Shown: positions 51,944 through 61,465 of the stretch, in pieces
Position numbering within the stretch: position 1 is the first letter of the stretch
Layout of the letters: every line of letters begins with the position of its first letter
NCBI GenBank assembly: GCA_028292245.1
Contig: JAQGMS010000303.1
Span: forward strand, 1-64,000
Reading direction: 5' to 3'
DNA length: 64,000 nucleotides
DNA from: Ramlibacter sp.
GTDB taxonomy: Bacteria; Pseudomonadota; Gammaproteobacteria; Burkholderiales; Burkholderiaceae_C
Notes under the pieces: generated by a model
Told to the model about the DNA's origin: nothing
The model's database searches: none
The model's input: the letters and a program-made list of their open reading frames with translations, nothing else
Program-made: the position numbers and the translations under genes

Positions 51944-52425
51944 GCACGCCGGATGAAAACAGTGTCGGCGTGCCGGCAAAAAGCACAGCGGCACCCGGAG
52001 GCTGTTTCACAGTCCGAAGGCTCTCAGCTGCATTGGCCAATGAAATGGTGGCGATGGCCGTGACACATGGCGCCGAAATGGGTTTCAAGGTCAGTGCGGT
52101 CGTTCTGGATACAAATGGCATTTGCCAGGCGCAGTTGCGCGGCGATGGAGCAGCCATCCACACGCTCGCAAGCTCATTCCACAAGGCCTATACAGCGGTC
52201 ACATTTGAGATGGACACGATCGCACTTGTCGAACAATCCAAGACCGGCACGGTGTCGAATTCCATTGGCAAGCTTCCCAACCTTCTCCTGGCCCAAGGGG
52301 GGGTCGTGATACGGATTGGTGAGGAGGTGATCGGTGCCATCGGCGTCGGAGGAGCACCCGGAAGCGACTTCGACACGCGCTGCGCCTACGCAGCCCTGGA
52401 GCGAATTGGGAATCGACTCGGCTAA
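51940..52425 (+). CDS. GlcG/HbpS family protein
   Basis: Protein of 161 residues of the GlcG (PF03928) family: ANEMVAMAVTHGAEMGFKVS, VVLDTNGICQAQLRGDGAAI, FHKAYTAVTFEMDT and GGVVIRIGEEVIGAIGVGGA. Family members bind heme or cobalamin or act as cofactors of glycolate and aromatic catabolism; the exact function is unresolved. It overlaps the preceding gene by four bases. Confidence 0.87.
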   Translation: MSTPDENSVGVPAKSTAAPGGCFTVRRLSAALANEMVAMAVTHGAEMGFKVSAVVLDTNGICQAQLRGDGAAIHTLASSFHKAYTAVTFEMDTIALVEQSKTGTVSNSIGKLPNLLLAQGGVVIRIGEEVIGAIGVGGAPGSDFDTRCAYAALERIGNRLG

Positions 52426-52550
52426 AAGCCGGGGCACACAGCTTGCAAGAACCCCACGGCCACCATAAGCGCTGGCGCGCTGGTCGGCCCGGGCGATCCG
52501 CGAACGGTTTCTAAAAGACGAACAGGCAATTGCTGCCTGAGGAACGCCGA

Positions 52551-53198
52551 ATGACAAGACTTGCCGAGCTGGACACCTACGACACATCGACGCTCTATGA
52601 CGCAGCCAGGCGCCTGGGCATCCCGACTGGATTGGCTGGTGTCGTGCCCATCAGAGCCGGGATGCGTCTCGCCGGTCCTGCCTACACGGTTCAATTCGTG
52701 GAAAAGGGATCGCGGCCGGCGAGTTCGTACACCTTCTACGACGTCATGGCCGCCGCTCCCGCCGGCAGTGTGCTAGTCGCCCAGGTCGGTATCGATCGCT
52801 GGATCAGCGGTGCGAACATGTCGCGCTTCGCGCAGCTCTCGGGTCTCGCAGGCATCGTGATGGACGGCTGCGTGCGGGATGTCAGCGTCTTGCGCGGCCG
52901 CGGATATCCAGTCTTTTCAAAAGGCGTGTCCGTTCAAGGTTATGGAGATTTCCTGATGCTTGGCGACTCCAACATCGAGATCTCGTGCGGCGGCCTGAGT
53001 ATCAGTCCCAACGACACCGTAGTCGGCGATGACGATGGCGTGGTGGTGCTGCCCAGAGCAAGGCTCGAAGAAATCCTGTACGAAGCAGAGGAGATCGTGC
53101 AACTGGACAAGCAGCTTGCTGCCGGCATCGAAGCCAGATTGCCCCTGGCCGCGCTCGACGAACCGCGCGTGCAGTGGTCGCGGCGCAGGCCCCGATAA
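52551..53198 (+). CDS. RraA-like / HMG aldolase-type protein
   Basis: Protein of 215 residues of the RraA family, which includes 4-hydroxy-4-methyl-2-oxoglutarate aldolase and oxaloacetate decarboxylase of protocatechuate and gallate pathways. TLYDAARRLGIPTGLAGVVP at the start, ASSYTFYDVMAAAPAGSVLV, and the signature AGIVMDGCVRDVSVL with the Mg-binding Asp and substrate Arg are all present. It would release pyruvate from a ring-cleavage product. ATG at 52551 follows GAGG by 8 bases. Confidence 0.88.
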   Translation: MTRLAELDTYDTSTLYDAARRLGIPTGLAGVVPIRAGMRLAGPAYTVQFVEKGSRPASSYTFYDVMAAAPAGSVLVAQVGIDRWISGANMSRFAQLSGLAGIVMDGCVRDVSVLRGRGYPVFSKGVSVQGYGDFLMLGDSNIEISCGGLSISPNDTVVGDDDGVVVLPRARLEEILYEAEEIVQLDKQLAAGIEARLPLAALDEPRVQWSRRRPR

Positions 53199-53706
53199 AT
53201 TTCCGTCGTTTCAGGATTGAGTGGGAGGCACAGCTGTGCGGTCCACCAATGCAACCGACGGAGCCCGGCTGGCCGGTGTCCGCCTGCCGGCGCCCAATCG
53301 CCTGCCCGTGCATGACAGCCTGGAAGATGGCATCGCCAACCACTTCACCACGATGGTCCCCGCTTATTCGGACCGATACCTTGTCCTGCCCTTCGGACTG
53401 TCGATTCGCCCCATCGCGCGGAGTGCAGCTCAGCGTAGCGGTGCAAATCCATTCTGAGTTTATCTGGGATTGCCATGGTGACTTTCACCATCGCGGATTT
53501 CAGCAGCGGTCCAAGGCGCAGATGAGCAGTCACGGCGCCCTTTGCTGAAAAAAAGAGGCTGATATGGCCCCAGAACCATGTCCTTGTTCGGCCCTCTTCT
53601 TCGAAGCGCTGAGGCCCATTTCAAGATTCAGGCTGGCCTTATTGCGCAGGCTGCGATAAGGTAGGAGCATACGCAGCTAAAAGCGCAGTTTCGCTCCGGA
53701 AGCACA
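53199..53706. other. Gene-free stretch
   Basis: No gene can be supported. Short open frames on both strands (for example 53221-53457 and 53345-53533) overlap one another and lack ribosome sites and family resemblance. An A-rich run at 53547-53554 is not part of a stable terminator hairpin. Confidence 0.4.
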
Positions 53707-54687
53707 ATGCAGCTCAAACCTGATAGTGAGAGTTCTTGGCCATCACTGGATTACTCCGGGTGGCGGGAGACGATGTTGAATTTCCAGCTCTGGACACAAA
53801 TCGTCGGCAAGGTTCGGCTCGCATTAACGCCGTGGCTCAACCACGGTTGGCAGGTTCCGCTCTACGTCACAGCTCGCGGACTGGGGACATCGGCCGTCTA
53901 TGCCGGTGATCGCGCATTTGAGGTCGAATTCGATCTCGTAAGTCATACCATCTTCGTGCGAACGCGTGAGGTGGCTGAAAGCGGTTTTTCGCTCGGCTCG
54001 ATGTCAGTTGCGAGCTTTTATCACCGCTTGATGGCACTCCTCGGCAGTGTCGGAATTCACGTCAGCATCGACACAATGCCCAATGAGGTACCAAACCCCA
54101 TCCGCTTTCCCGAAGACAACGTACACGCCTTCTACGATCCGGCGGCCGTGAACGCGTTCTGGCGCGTGTTGGTCCAATGCGACCGCCTGTTCAGGTTGTT
54201 CCGAACTGGATTTTTGGGCAAGGCGAGCCCGGTGCATTTCTTTTGGGGCGGGCCCGACCTCGCTGTCACCCGGTTTTCCGGACGTCCGGCGCCGCTGCAT
54301 CCGGGGGGCATCCCTGGCTTGCCAGATGCAATAACGCGCGAGGCCTATTCGCATGAGGTGAGCAGTGCGGGTTTTTGGCCAGGCAACGACCAGTTTCCGC
54401 ACCCTGCGTTCTATTCGTATGCCTACCCAACGCCGAAAGGCTTCGACCGCGCGCCAATCCAGCCCGAAGCTGCGGTGTGGTCCGCGAAACTCGGTGAATG
54501 GCTCTTGCCCTACGATGCGGTAAGAACAGCAGGAGACCCTGACGCGGCCGTGCTGGGATTCCTGAAATCTACATACCGCGCAGCGGCCGACCTGCAAGCA
54601 TGGGATCCGCGCCTCGACTGCGACACCGGCGTACCCCGCTGTCCACGGGCTGTCGGGTCACCCGGCGGTGACACCGCCAGCGTGTAG
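53707..54687 (+). CDS. DUF5996 family protein
   Basis: Protein of 326 residues that follows the DUF5996 pattern throughout: FQLWTQIVGKVRLALTPWLN, LYVTARGLGTSAVYAG, SPVHFFWGGPDLAVTRFSGR, YSHEVSSAGFWPGNDQFPHP and AFYSYAYPTPKGF. The function is not known; the conserved aromatic and His residues suggest a binding pocket. It is alone on its strand between the RraA-like gene and the molybdenum hydroxylase operon, and starts at an ATG without a clear ribosome site. The last 25 residues are low-complexity. Confidence 0.87.
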   Translation: MQLKPDSESSWPSLDYSGWRETMLNFQLWTQIVGKVRLALTPWLNHGWQVPLYVTARGLGTSAVYAGDRAFEVEFDLVSHTIFVRTREVAESGFSLGSMSVASFYHRLMALLGSVGIHVSIDTMPNEVPNPIRFPEDNVHAFYDPAAVNAFWRVLVQCDRLFRLFRTGFLGKASPVHFFWGGPDLAVTRFSGRPAPLHPGGIPGLPDAITREAYSHEVSSAGFWPGNDQFPHPAFYSYAYPTPKGFDRAPIQPEAAVWSAKLGEWLLPYDAVRTAGDPDAAVLGFLKSTYRAAADLQAWDPRLDCDTGVPRCPRAVGSPGGDTASV

Positions 54688-54706
54688 GGTCACTCTACCG
54701 ACGCGG

Positions 54707-55066
54707 TCACTCCGGAAGGGGCGCGCCGCCCGCAATCCATTGGGCGATAAGCCGCAGGTCCTGCTCGTTCGCCTGCGAATTGGGCGGCATCGGGACCGAT
54801 CCCCAGGCGCCGCTGCTGCCGCCGCGAATCTTCGCCAGCAAGACACCGCCGGCGCCATCGATCTGGCTGTACTTTCGGGCGACGTCCTTGAAAGACGGTC
54901 CGACGACCTTCTTGGCCGGCGCGTGGCAAGTGGTGCAGCCATTGCGGGAAAGCAGAGGCTCGACCGACGCGTAGGTCGATGGTGAAGGTTTCGCCGGAGT
55001 CTGGGCCTGAACCGGGATCGCAAGAATCATCGCTGCGAGTGCGAGAAGTAGCTTCATTGAATTCAT
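54707..55066 (-). CDS. Class I cytochrome c
   Basis: Periplasmic electron carrier of 119 residues. Signal peptide MNSMKLLLALAAMILAIPVQ precedes a single-heme domain with the CTTCH attachment site (RNGCTTCHAPAKKVVGPSFK) and a Met ligand in GSVPMPPNSQANEQ. Located 48 bases after the molybdenum-hydroxylase large subunit gene on the same strand, it is very likely that enzyme's electron acceptor, as in cytochrome-linked isoquinoline and nicotinate oxidising systems. Confidence 0.9.
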   Translation of the reverse strand: MNSMKLLLALAAMILAIPVQAQTPAKPSPSTYASVEPLLSRNGCTTCHAPAKKVVGPSFKDVARKYSQIDGAGGVLLAKIRGGSSGAWGSVPMPPNSQANEQDLRLIAQWIAGGAPLPE

Positions 55067-55114
55067 GAGTGGAGTTTCACTGGAGTCGATACCGCAAGCC
55101 GAGTTGGCGGAACA

Positions 55115-57367
55115 TCAAGCTGTCTGGGCTGGCGCACGAAGAGCCTCAAGAACGCGGTCGCGCGTGAACGGGATGTGACGCAGCCGCCGCTTCGTCAGGT
55201 TGAAGAACGCCGATGCGATAGCCGGCGCGACCAGCGGTGTCGTCATCTGCCCGACGCCGGTGGGCGCGTTCGGCGTCGCGATCACGTTGCAATGAATCTC
55301 GGGAATGTCGCGCATCCGCGGAATCTGGTAGTCGTAAAAGTTGGACTGCTCGACTGCGCCGTCCTTGATCGTGATGCGCTCATACAGCGCCAGACCGAGC
55401 CCGTATACGACGGAACTCGTGCTTTGCGCGACCACATTCTCGGGTTGCACGGGAAGGCCGCAGTCGATCGTTGCCCAGATGTCATGCACCTTGATCGAGC
55501 CATCCTCCACCACCGAGATTTCTGCCGCCACGCCGAGTTCGGTGCCGTTGTAGTTCAGATACGCGAGGCCGAGGCCCGTCGTCGTGCGCGGCTTCCCGTA
55601 GCCTGCGCGCTGGGCGACGTCGCGAAGAACCTGCTGAGCCCTGGGTGCGTTGTGCAGGAGCCGCATTCGCAGCTCCAGCGGATCCTCCTTCAGCTCCGCG
55701 GCGAGCTCGTCGACAAAGCATTCCATCGCGAACGTATTGGGGCCGACACCGATCCCGCGCAAGGGGGACGTTCGGATGCCGGTGTCCTGCGGCAGGTGTT
55801 CCGCGATGCGGTTGGCGACGTCGTATGTACGCAGCTCGGTCCCAACGATCGCGAGCACATCCGTGTTCCTGAATTGCCGGTAGCGGATCGGATCCATGAA
55901 GGGCATGACGTTGTCGGATGCCATTCGGTGCTGCCATGCAACGATATCGCGAGTGTTCGAAACACCTGCGCGCAGCAAGTGGGCGGACATCGGCCGGAAT
56001 CTGCCGTTCTTGACGTCGTCCTCCCGGCCCCAGATGCATTTCACAGGCGCTTTCACTGCGTTCGATAGCAGGACGCCGTCAACCACGAATTCCTCGTCAC
56101 GATTGCCGCGCCGACCGAAGCCGCCGCCCATCAGCATGACATTGAGCTTGATCTTGTCCTCCGGAATGTTCAGCGCCTGCGCCGCCGCGGTCAATGCCAT
56201 GGTCTGCGACTGCGTTCCGGCCCAGACTTCACACGACTTCCCGTCCGCAGCCACGGAGGCCACCACATTCAGTGGCTCCATCTGCGCGTGGTATGCATAG
56301 TCGCATCGGTATTCGCGCTGGACGACGGTTGCCGCCTTCTGCATCGCGCCCAATGCGTCACCCGCCGCGCCCCAGGGCTTGCCGGGCTTGGAGAGGTTGT
56401 GCACGTCGCGCGAGAATTCTGCGATCTTCTCCTCGCTGTTGAATCCCCAGCCGCGCGCCGACTTGTCCCACTCGATCTTGAGCGATTCGCGGGCCGCTTG
56501 CGCCGTCCAGGGCTTGTCCGCGATCACCCCCACGCCATTGGGGAGCAGCACGACTTCACGCACGCCGCTCATTCCCCGCGCGGCGCGGTCGTCGACCCGA
56601 AGCGGCCGGGCGCCTTCCACCGGGCTGCGAGTGACGACACCGTACAGCATGCCCGGCAGCTGAACGTCCATGCTGTATTGCGCGGACCCGTTGACCTTTG
56701 AAGGAACGTCGATGCGTCCGACGTCCCGTTTGCCAAGCAGCCGGAACGTTGCCGGGTCCTTGAGTTGCTCAGGCTTGATCTCCGGCGCAGCTGCCGGCAG
56801 TTCCATGAACTCGGCAATCTGGCCGTATGACAGGCGCCGGCCATCGGAATGGACCACGTAGCCGGGTTCGGTCTTAAGCTGCGCCGGCGGCACGTTCCAC
56901 CGGCGGGCCGCATTGGAAAGCAGGACCTGCCGCACTTGGGCCCCGAATCGACGCAGCGGCAGGTAGTAGCCCTGCACCGCCATCGATCCCGCGGTGTACT
57001 GCAGGCCCCCGAAACCGGGGTTGCCATAGAGTGCGTCGCTCGCGGGAGCCGGCACGATGACGACCTTGTCCCAATCCGCGTCCATTTCCTCCGCGACGAT
57101 GAGCGGCAGCGCCGTGAGAGAGCCCTGCCCCATTTCCGTTGCGGGCGACAGGATGTAGACGTACCCGTCCTTGCCGATGCTCACATAGGCGTTGAGCTTC
57201 TGAGCTTGGCTCGGCAAGGTCGCACCCTGTCCGGAGAGGGGTGCGGCGCCTTGCATCGTCGAGCAGGCGTTCAGCGTCGGTATGACCGTGAGGCTCAAGC
57301 CGGCGGCGCCAATCATGAACCCGCGACGATTCAGGCCGGTCGCGATTGTGTCGGTCGCCTGGTTCAC
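55115..57367 (-). CDS. Molybdenum hydroxylase large subunit (IorB-like)
   Basis: Catalytic subunit of 750 residues, xanthine-dehydrogenase family. A Tat leader ([15 protein letters not shown]) is followed by the molybdopterin domains: [54 protein letters not shown] and [20 protein letters not shown]. It hydroxylates a carbon next to a ring nitrogen in its relatives. The family's catalytic Glu in the final GVGE motif is Gln here ([16 protein letters not shown], about residue 707). GTG at 57367 overlaps the stop of the small-subunit gene. An FAD subunit is absent, as in isoquinoline oxidoreductase. Confidence 0.9.
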   Translation of the reverse strand: MNQATDTIATGLNRRGFMIGAAGLSLTVIPTLNACSTMQGAAPLSGQGATLPSQAQKLNAYVSIGKDGYVYILSPATEMGQGSLTALPLIVAEEMDADWDKVVIVPAPASDALYGNPGFGGLQYTAGSMAVQGYYLPLRRFGAQVRQVLLSNAARRWNVPPAQLKTEPGYVVHSDGRRLSYGQIAEFMELPAAAPEIKPEQLKDPATFRLLGKRDVGRIDVPSKVNGSAQYSMDVQLPGMLYGVVTRSPVEGARPLRVDDRAARGMSGVREVVLLPNGVGVIADKPWTAQAARESLKIEWDKSARGWGFNSEEKIAEFSRDVHNLSKPGKPWGAAGDALGAMQKAATVVQREYRCDYAYHAQMEPLNVVASVAADGKSCEVWAGTQSQTMALTAAAQALNIPEDKIKLNVMLMGGGFGRRGNRDEEFVVDGVLLSNAVKAPVKCIWGREDDVKNGRFRPMSAHLLRAGVSNTRDIVAWQHRMASDNVMPFMDPIRYRQFRNTDVLAIVGTELRTYDVANRIAEHLPQDTGIRTSPLRGIGVGPNTFAMECFVDELAAELKEDPLELRMRLLHNAPRAQQVLRDVAQRAGYGKPRTTTGLGLAYLNYNGTELGVAAEISVVEDGSIKVHDIWATIDCGLPVQPENVVAQSTSSVVYGLGLALYERITIKDGAVEQSNFYDYQIPRMRDIPEIHCNVIATPNAPTGVGQMTTPLVAPAIASAFFNLTKRRLRHIPFTRDRVLEALRAPAQTA

Positions 57368-57825
57368 GATGAAGCTCCCTTCGCCACGCGCTCTATGGCG
57401 CGGACGATCTTCGGGTACGTTCCGCAGCGGCAGAGATTTGCGCTCATGTGATCGACGATCTCCTGACGGGTAGGCCGGGGCTTGGCCGCCAGCAACGCCG
57501 CCGCGCTCATGATCTGTCCTGACTGGCAGTAGCCGCATTGAGGAACCTGCTCGGCGATCCAGGCGACCTGCAAGGGATGGCTCCGATCCTTCGACAAGCC
57601 CTCGATCGTCGTGATCGCGCGCCCCTGGACTTCGGAGATGGGAACCTGGCACGAGAACATCCGCTCGCCGTCGAGATGGACCATGCAGGCGCCGCACTGG
57701 CCGGCGCCGCAACCGTATTTGGTGCCCTCGAGCTTCAGCTCTTCCCGCAGTACCCACAACAGGCGGGTTTCGGGCGGCGCCTCAACTCGCACGGCGCGGC
57801 CGTTTACTTTGAGATCGATTGGCAT
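57364..57825 (-). CDS. Molybdenum hydroxylase 2Fe-2S small subunit
   Basis: Iron-sulfur subunit of 153 residues. The plant-type cluster is bound by [17 protein letters not shown] and a later Cys; the second cluster by [16 protein letters not shown] and [17 protein letters not shown]. It passes electrons from the molybdenum subunit to the cytochrome. ATG at 57825 was chosen since the preceding basic codons are atypical. It overlaps the large-subunit start by 4 bases, fixing the order small-large-cytochrome. Confidence 0.93.
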   Translation of the reverse strand: MPIDLKVNGRAVRVEAPPETRLLWVLREELKLEGTKYGCGAGQCGACMVHLDGERMFSCQVPISEVQGRAITTIEGLSKDRSHPLQVAWIAEQVPQCGYCQSGQIMSAAALLAAKPRPTRQEIVDHMSANLCRCGTYPKIVRAIERVAKGASS

Positions 57826-57943
57826 TCGTTGTCTCCTCGTTCGTTTGACCATGGTAGGCGCACGCCCATAGCTGGCAACTAACTACTTGTGATCGCGCTA
57901 TAACCTGAAGGCATGGCCGCGACCGGTCGCGGCCACAAGCAGA

Positions 57944-59002
57944 TCAGAAGGCGTGGCGAATGCCCAAGTCGTAGCCGGTGGACGGGTCGTTCGCTCCGGT
58001 AGTCGCGCCGTTGAGCGCCACCCTCGATCCGCCGCTGTTGCTCAAGCGGGCATAGGTCGCGTACAGCGCCGTGCGCTTGGACAGGTTGTGCACATAACCC
58101 AGCGCCCACTTTTTGCTCTCGGGACTGCCAGCTGCGGTCGTTCGATAGCCGGAGTAGGAGGCCCTGAGCTCACCCACGCCGACTGGAAGGAGGCCGCCGA
58201 CCAGAAAGCCACGACCATCGAGCGCGCCGTTGCTGTCGCGCGTGTATTGCGCCATGACCCGGCCAAGGCGGAAGTTCCATTGCGCGCCGATGTTGTTCTG
58301 CCGGATATCGCCTGCAGCGTATTTGGTGCGGCTCAGCGCGATGGCTACATCGAAGACCGAATTGCCATATCCTGCCCGAAGTCCGTAGCCACTCCCATCA
58401 TCCTTCGTCGCGCCTGCGTTGCTCGGATTCTCGCCGAGGTAGTACTGAGCCTGTCCGAAGAATCCGCCCAAATTTTGCGGCAGCAAATAGCCCATGCTGT
58501 TGGATGCACGCACTGCCGTTACACCCGTGAAAGCCGAATTGTTGGTGCGGCTCGCGCCGGCGGCCGTGGAGTTGCCGAAGGGGTCATAGACCGTCAGGCT
58601 CCAAAACTGCGGCGTGTAGTCGCGACCCAGGCGGACTTCGCCCCAGCTACCGCTGAGACTGACAGTCGACCTCCGGTTAAACAGAAGCGCACTGGCCGAG
58701 CCGACCGCCGGCGTGCCGCTTGCCTGGTTGTTGGTGCTAGTGGGCTGGCCGCCCCCGTTGTCGTTGGCAAGTCCCGCCTCCAGCCAGAACGACGCCGACA
58801 TTCCGCCGCCGAGATCTTCGGTTCCGCGGAAACCGAGACGGGAGCTGTTGTAGCCGGAGTCTCTCATTTGGGTCAGGTTCGAGACGCTGCCGCGTCCAAC
58901 CTGGACTACCGCATCGACGACGCCGAAAATCGTCACCGAAGACTGGGCGGAAGCAGCGCCGCAGGCAGCGACGAGTGCTAGTGGAAGTAGAGCTCGTTTC
59001 AT
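57944..59002 (-). CDS. Gram-negative trimeric porin
   Basis: Porin of 352 residues. Signal peptide MKRALLPLALVAACGAASAQ, first strand SSVTIFGVVDAVVQVGRGSV, SRLGFRGTEDLGGGMSASFW, NRRSTVSLSGSWGEVRLGRD and the terminal YDLGIRHAF with C-terminal Phe. More similar to the 18428 porin than to the 34704 porin. It separates the molybdenum hydroxylase operon from the dehydrogenase group, all on the minus strand. Confidence 0.93.
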   Translation of the reverse strand: MKRALLPLALVAACGAASAQSSVTIFGVVDAVVQVGRGSVSNLTQMRDSGYNSSRLGFRGTEDLGGGMSASFWLEAGLANDNGGGQPTSTNNQASGTPAVGSASALLFNRRSTVSLSGSWGEVRLGRDYTPQFWSLTVYDPFGNSTAAGASRTNNSAFTGVTAVRASNSMGYLLPQNLGGFFGQAQYYLGENPSNAGATKDDGSGYGLRAGYGNSVFDVAIALSRTKYAAGDIRQNNIGAQWNFRLGRVMAQYTRDSNGALDGRGFLVGGLLPVGVGELRASYSGYRTTAAGSPESKKWALGYVHNLSKRTALYATYARLSNSGGSRVALNGATTGANDPSTGYDLGIRHAF

Positions 59003-59071
59003 CACAAGTGTTGTCCCCATGGTTTGTTAACGGAAAAATTCTTCGGCGCCGGTACGGCGCTGTTTCGGCAT

Positions 59072-59995
59072 TCAGCTCTCGAGCCCGTCGCTCATCTTCA
59101 CGTTGTCGGGCTTGAGTTCCATCTCCGCATCCCTGGCGGTCTCCAGCAGCAGCACGGCGAAGTCGATATCGTCGTGGCCGCGTCCCACCATGCGCGCGAC
59201 CGATTCGCGCGTGGCCGCCGCCGCCGGCATCACCACGCCGTGCGTCCTGGCCGCCGCCATGCCCAGGTCCATGTCCTTGAGCAGCAGCTTGGGCGTGAAC
59301 GTGACCTGGTCGAACGTGAGGTTGGTCAGCATCGGCGTCTTGTACCGGGTGTACATCGAGCCGAGCACCGAATCGTTGATGCTCTCCAGGAACACATGGC
59401 GCGGGATGCCGGCCTTTTCTGCCAGCACGGTGATCTCGCACAGGTTCTGGATGACCACGCCGAACATGACGTTGTGGGCGATCTTCCAGATGCGCGCCAA
59501 CTCGCCTTCACCCACCCACATCACCTTGCGCGCCATCGCCTGCAGGTAAGGCTCGGCCTGGTCGTACAGCGCTTTCGGGCCGGACGACACCATCAGCAAC
59601 TTGCCGGCCTTGGCCACCTTCGCATTGCCCGACACGGGCGTGCACAGGTAGGCCACGCCCGCCGCCTCGAGTTGGGCGCGAATCTGGGCCGAACCTTCCT
59701 GCGAGATCGACGAGCAGTCCACCACTACCTTGGGCTTGGCCTTGCCGGTGACCAATCCGCCGTCGCCGAACAGCACCTGCTTCAGGTCGTCGGTGGTCGA
59801 GACCATGGTGAAGACGATCTCGCACGCGGCCAGGTCCTGCTTGTTCGCGGCCACCGTCGCGCCGTATTCCGCCAGCGGCACCGCCTTGGCCGCCGTGCGG
59901 TTCCATACGCTGACGCCGTGTTCCTTCTTGAGCAGGCGCTTGACCATGGCTTCGCCCATGCGGCCCAGGCCGATCCATCCAATGCGGTTCGTCAT
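59072..59995 (-). CDS. 3-hydroxyisobutyrate dehydrogenase family enzyme
   Basis: NAD(P)-dependent beta-hydroxyacid dehydrogenase of 307 residues. IGWIGLGRMGEAMVKRLLKK binds the cofactor, VVVDCSSISQEGSAQIRAQL, TPVSGNAKVAKAGKLLMVSS and the catalytic Lys in GELARIWKIAHNVMFG complete the pattern. Substrates include 3-hydroxyisobutyrate, tartronate semialdehyde, or 2-(hydroxymethyl)glutarate in nicotinate pathways. Its stop side follows DoxX: its ATG overlaps the DoxX stop by four bases. Confidence 0.9.
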   Translation of the reverse strand: MTNRIGWIGLGRMGEAMVKRLLKKEHGVSVWNRTAAKAVPLAEYGATVAANKQDLAACEIVFTMVSTTDDLKQVLFGDGGLVTGKAKPKVVVDCSSISQEGSAQIRAQLEAAGVAYLCTPVSGNAKVAKAGKLLMVSSGPKALYDQAEPYLQAMARKVMWVGEGELARIWKIAHNVMFGVVIQNLCEITVLAEKAGIPRHVFLESINDSVLGSMYTRYKTPMLTNLTFDQVTFTPKLLLKDMDLGMAAARTHGVVMPAAAATRESVARMVGRGHDDIDFAVLLLETARDAEMELKPDNVKMSDGLES

Positions 59996-60405
59996 TTCGT
60001 GCTGCGGATTGAAGGACCGTAGCGACCGTCAAGGCTGAAGCGGCCAGCACCAAATGCGGCAAGCTGCAGCAGGCCTCCAGCTATCGCTATATCTTTCAGC
60101 AGGTGTATCGCCTGGTTCTGATCGGCGAGGTTGCTGTGGAACAGGACGGCAGTCAAAACGCAATAGCCAGCCAACGCGATCGCCGCGACGCGCGTTCGGT
60201 AGCCGCCCAGGAGGAGCAGGCCAGCGCCAACTTCGAGAACGATGGCAGCGATGTAAGCCAGTACCGGGAAAGGAATGCCGACCGACGCGATGTAGGCCTG
60301 CGTTGCACCGGCGGCGGCCAGCTTTCCGAGTCCACTGGCCAGGAAAAGTGCCGCGAGCAGAATGCGGCCGAGAAGGGCGACCGCGCCTTGGGTGTTGTTA
60401 TTCAT
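59992..60405 (-). CDS. DoxX family membrane protein
   Basis: Integral membrane protein of 137 residues with four hydrophobic segments (LLGRILLAALFLASGLGKLA, PVLAYIAAIVLEVGAGLLLL, VAAIALAGYCVLTAVLF and AIAGGLLQLAAFGAG). DoxX-like proteins are small inner-membrane components of redox systems; the role here is uncertain. It overlaps the dehydrogenase start and follows the Bug receptor gene by 23 bases, in one operon. Confidence 0.87.
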   Translation of the reverse strand: MNNNTQGAVALLGRILLAALFLASGLGKLAAAGATQAYIASVGIPFPVLAYIAAIVLEVGAGLLLLGGYRTRVAAIALAGYCVLTAVLFHSNLADQNQAIHLLKDIAIAGGLLQLAAFGAGRFSLDGRYGPSIRSTK

Positions 60406-60428
60406 TCAAGTTTCTGAAATGGAAAGGG

Positions 60429-61436
60429 CTAGGACGCATTCCTGCTTCCGCCGGCTTTGATGATTGCCGTATTCATGACCAGATCCTTACGGATCATCTC
60501 GGCGAACTGTTCAGTGCTCGTCACCAACGGCGCCACGCCCAGCTCAGTGAAGCGCGCTTTCAATACGGGGGTGTTCAGCGCCTTCAGCGTCGCGAGATTC
60601 AATCTCTGCACAATTGGCCGCGGGGTCTTCGACGCAACCAGGAAGCCCAGCCAGAACTGGTATTCGGCGTTGCGCACGCCGGACTCCGAAAGCGTCGGTA
60701 ACTCGGGCATCAAGTTCGAGCGCTCCGGCGTGCCGACCGCGAGTGCCGTCAGGTGGCCCGATTTGATCAGCGGCAACGCGGATGCCAGCGGAGCAAAGAA
60801 GAAGTCGACCCGTCCAGAGCTGACTTCCGTGAGGGCCTCGGGCGAGCCCTTGAGTGGAATGTGGACCACGCTGGTGCCCGTGACCATTCGAAACCGCTCC
60901 GCGCTCATGAACGTGGAAGAGCCGTAGCCGGCCGAAGCGTAGGTCAAGGTCCCCGGGCGCGCCTTGGCCGCGGCGATCAGATCCTTGACTGTCTTGAAGC
61001 GGCTGGTCGACGCCACGACAAGGACGTTCGTTGCGACCCCCAGTGTCCCGGCACCCGCGAAGTCCTTGACCGGGTCGTACTTGGCCGGGCCCATCAGGGG
61101 GACTATCGTGAGCGCTCCGCTGCCCATCAAGATCGTATGGCCGTCCGCGGGGGCGTTCAGGACCGCCTGTACCGAGATTAATCCGGATGCACCGACCTTG
61201 TTTTCGACAACCACGGGAACGCCCAAATCCTCGCGCAGTCGCTCGGCCGCAATGCGCGCAACCAAGTCGCCCACGCTTCCCGGAGATATGCCGACCACGA
61301 TCTTGATCTCGCGCGACCCGGGGTACGGTTCGGAAGTCTGGGCGAAGCCAATGGCCGATGGAAAGGCAACCAGCGACGCAGCTGCTTGAGCGAAGCGCCG
61401 GCGATCCGGCCGGAATGGGATGGGTTTTCTAGTCAT
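60429..61436 (-). CDS. Bug-type tripartite tricarboxylate receptor
   Basis: Receptor of 335 residues with a leader PDRRRFAQAAASLVAFPSAI of Tat-like appearance, followed by YPGSREIKIVVGISPGSVGD, NKVGASGLISVQAVLNAPAD and LTYASAGYGSSTFMSAERFR. GISPGSVGD replaces the usual PxxPGGxxD. A longer ATG start at 61448 is possible. Second gene of the operon after the C-C-hydrolase-like gene (29 bases away). Confidence 0.92.
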   Translation of the reverse strand: MTRKPIPFRPDRRRFAQAAASLVAFPSAIGFAQTSEPYPGSREIKIVVGISPGSVGDLVARIAAERLREDLGVPVVVENKVGASGLISVQAVLNAPADGHTILMGSGALTIVPLMGPAKYDPVKDFAGAGTLGVATNVLVVASTSRFKTVKDLIAAAKARPGTLTYASAGYGSSTFMSAERFRMVTGTSVVHIPLKGSPEALTEVSSGRVDFFFAPLASALPLIKSGHLTALAVGTPERSNLMPELPTLSESGVRNAEYQFWLGFLVASKTPRPIVQRLNLATLKALNTPVLKARFTELGVAPLVTSTEQFAEMIRKDLVMNTAIIKAGGSRNAS

Positions 61437-61465
61437 GCGATGTCTCATGCTTGTTTAGGGCTCGG

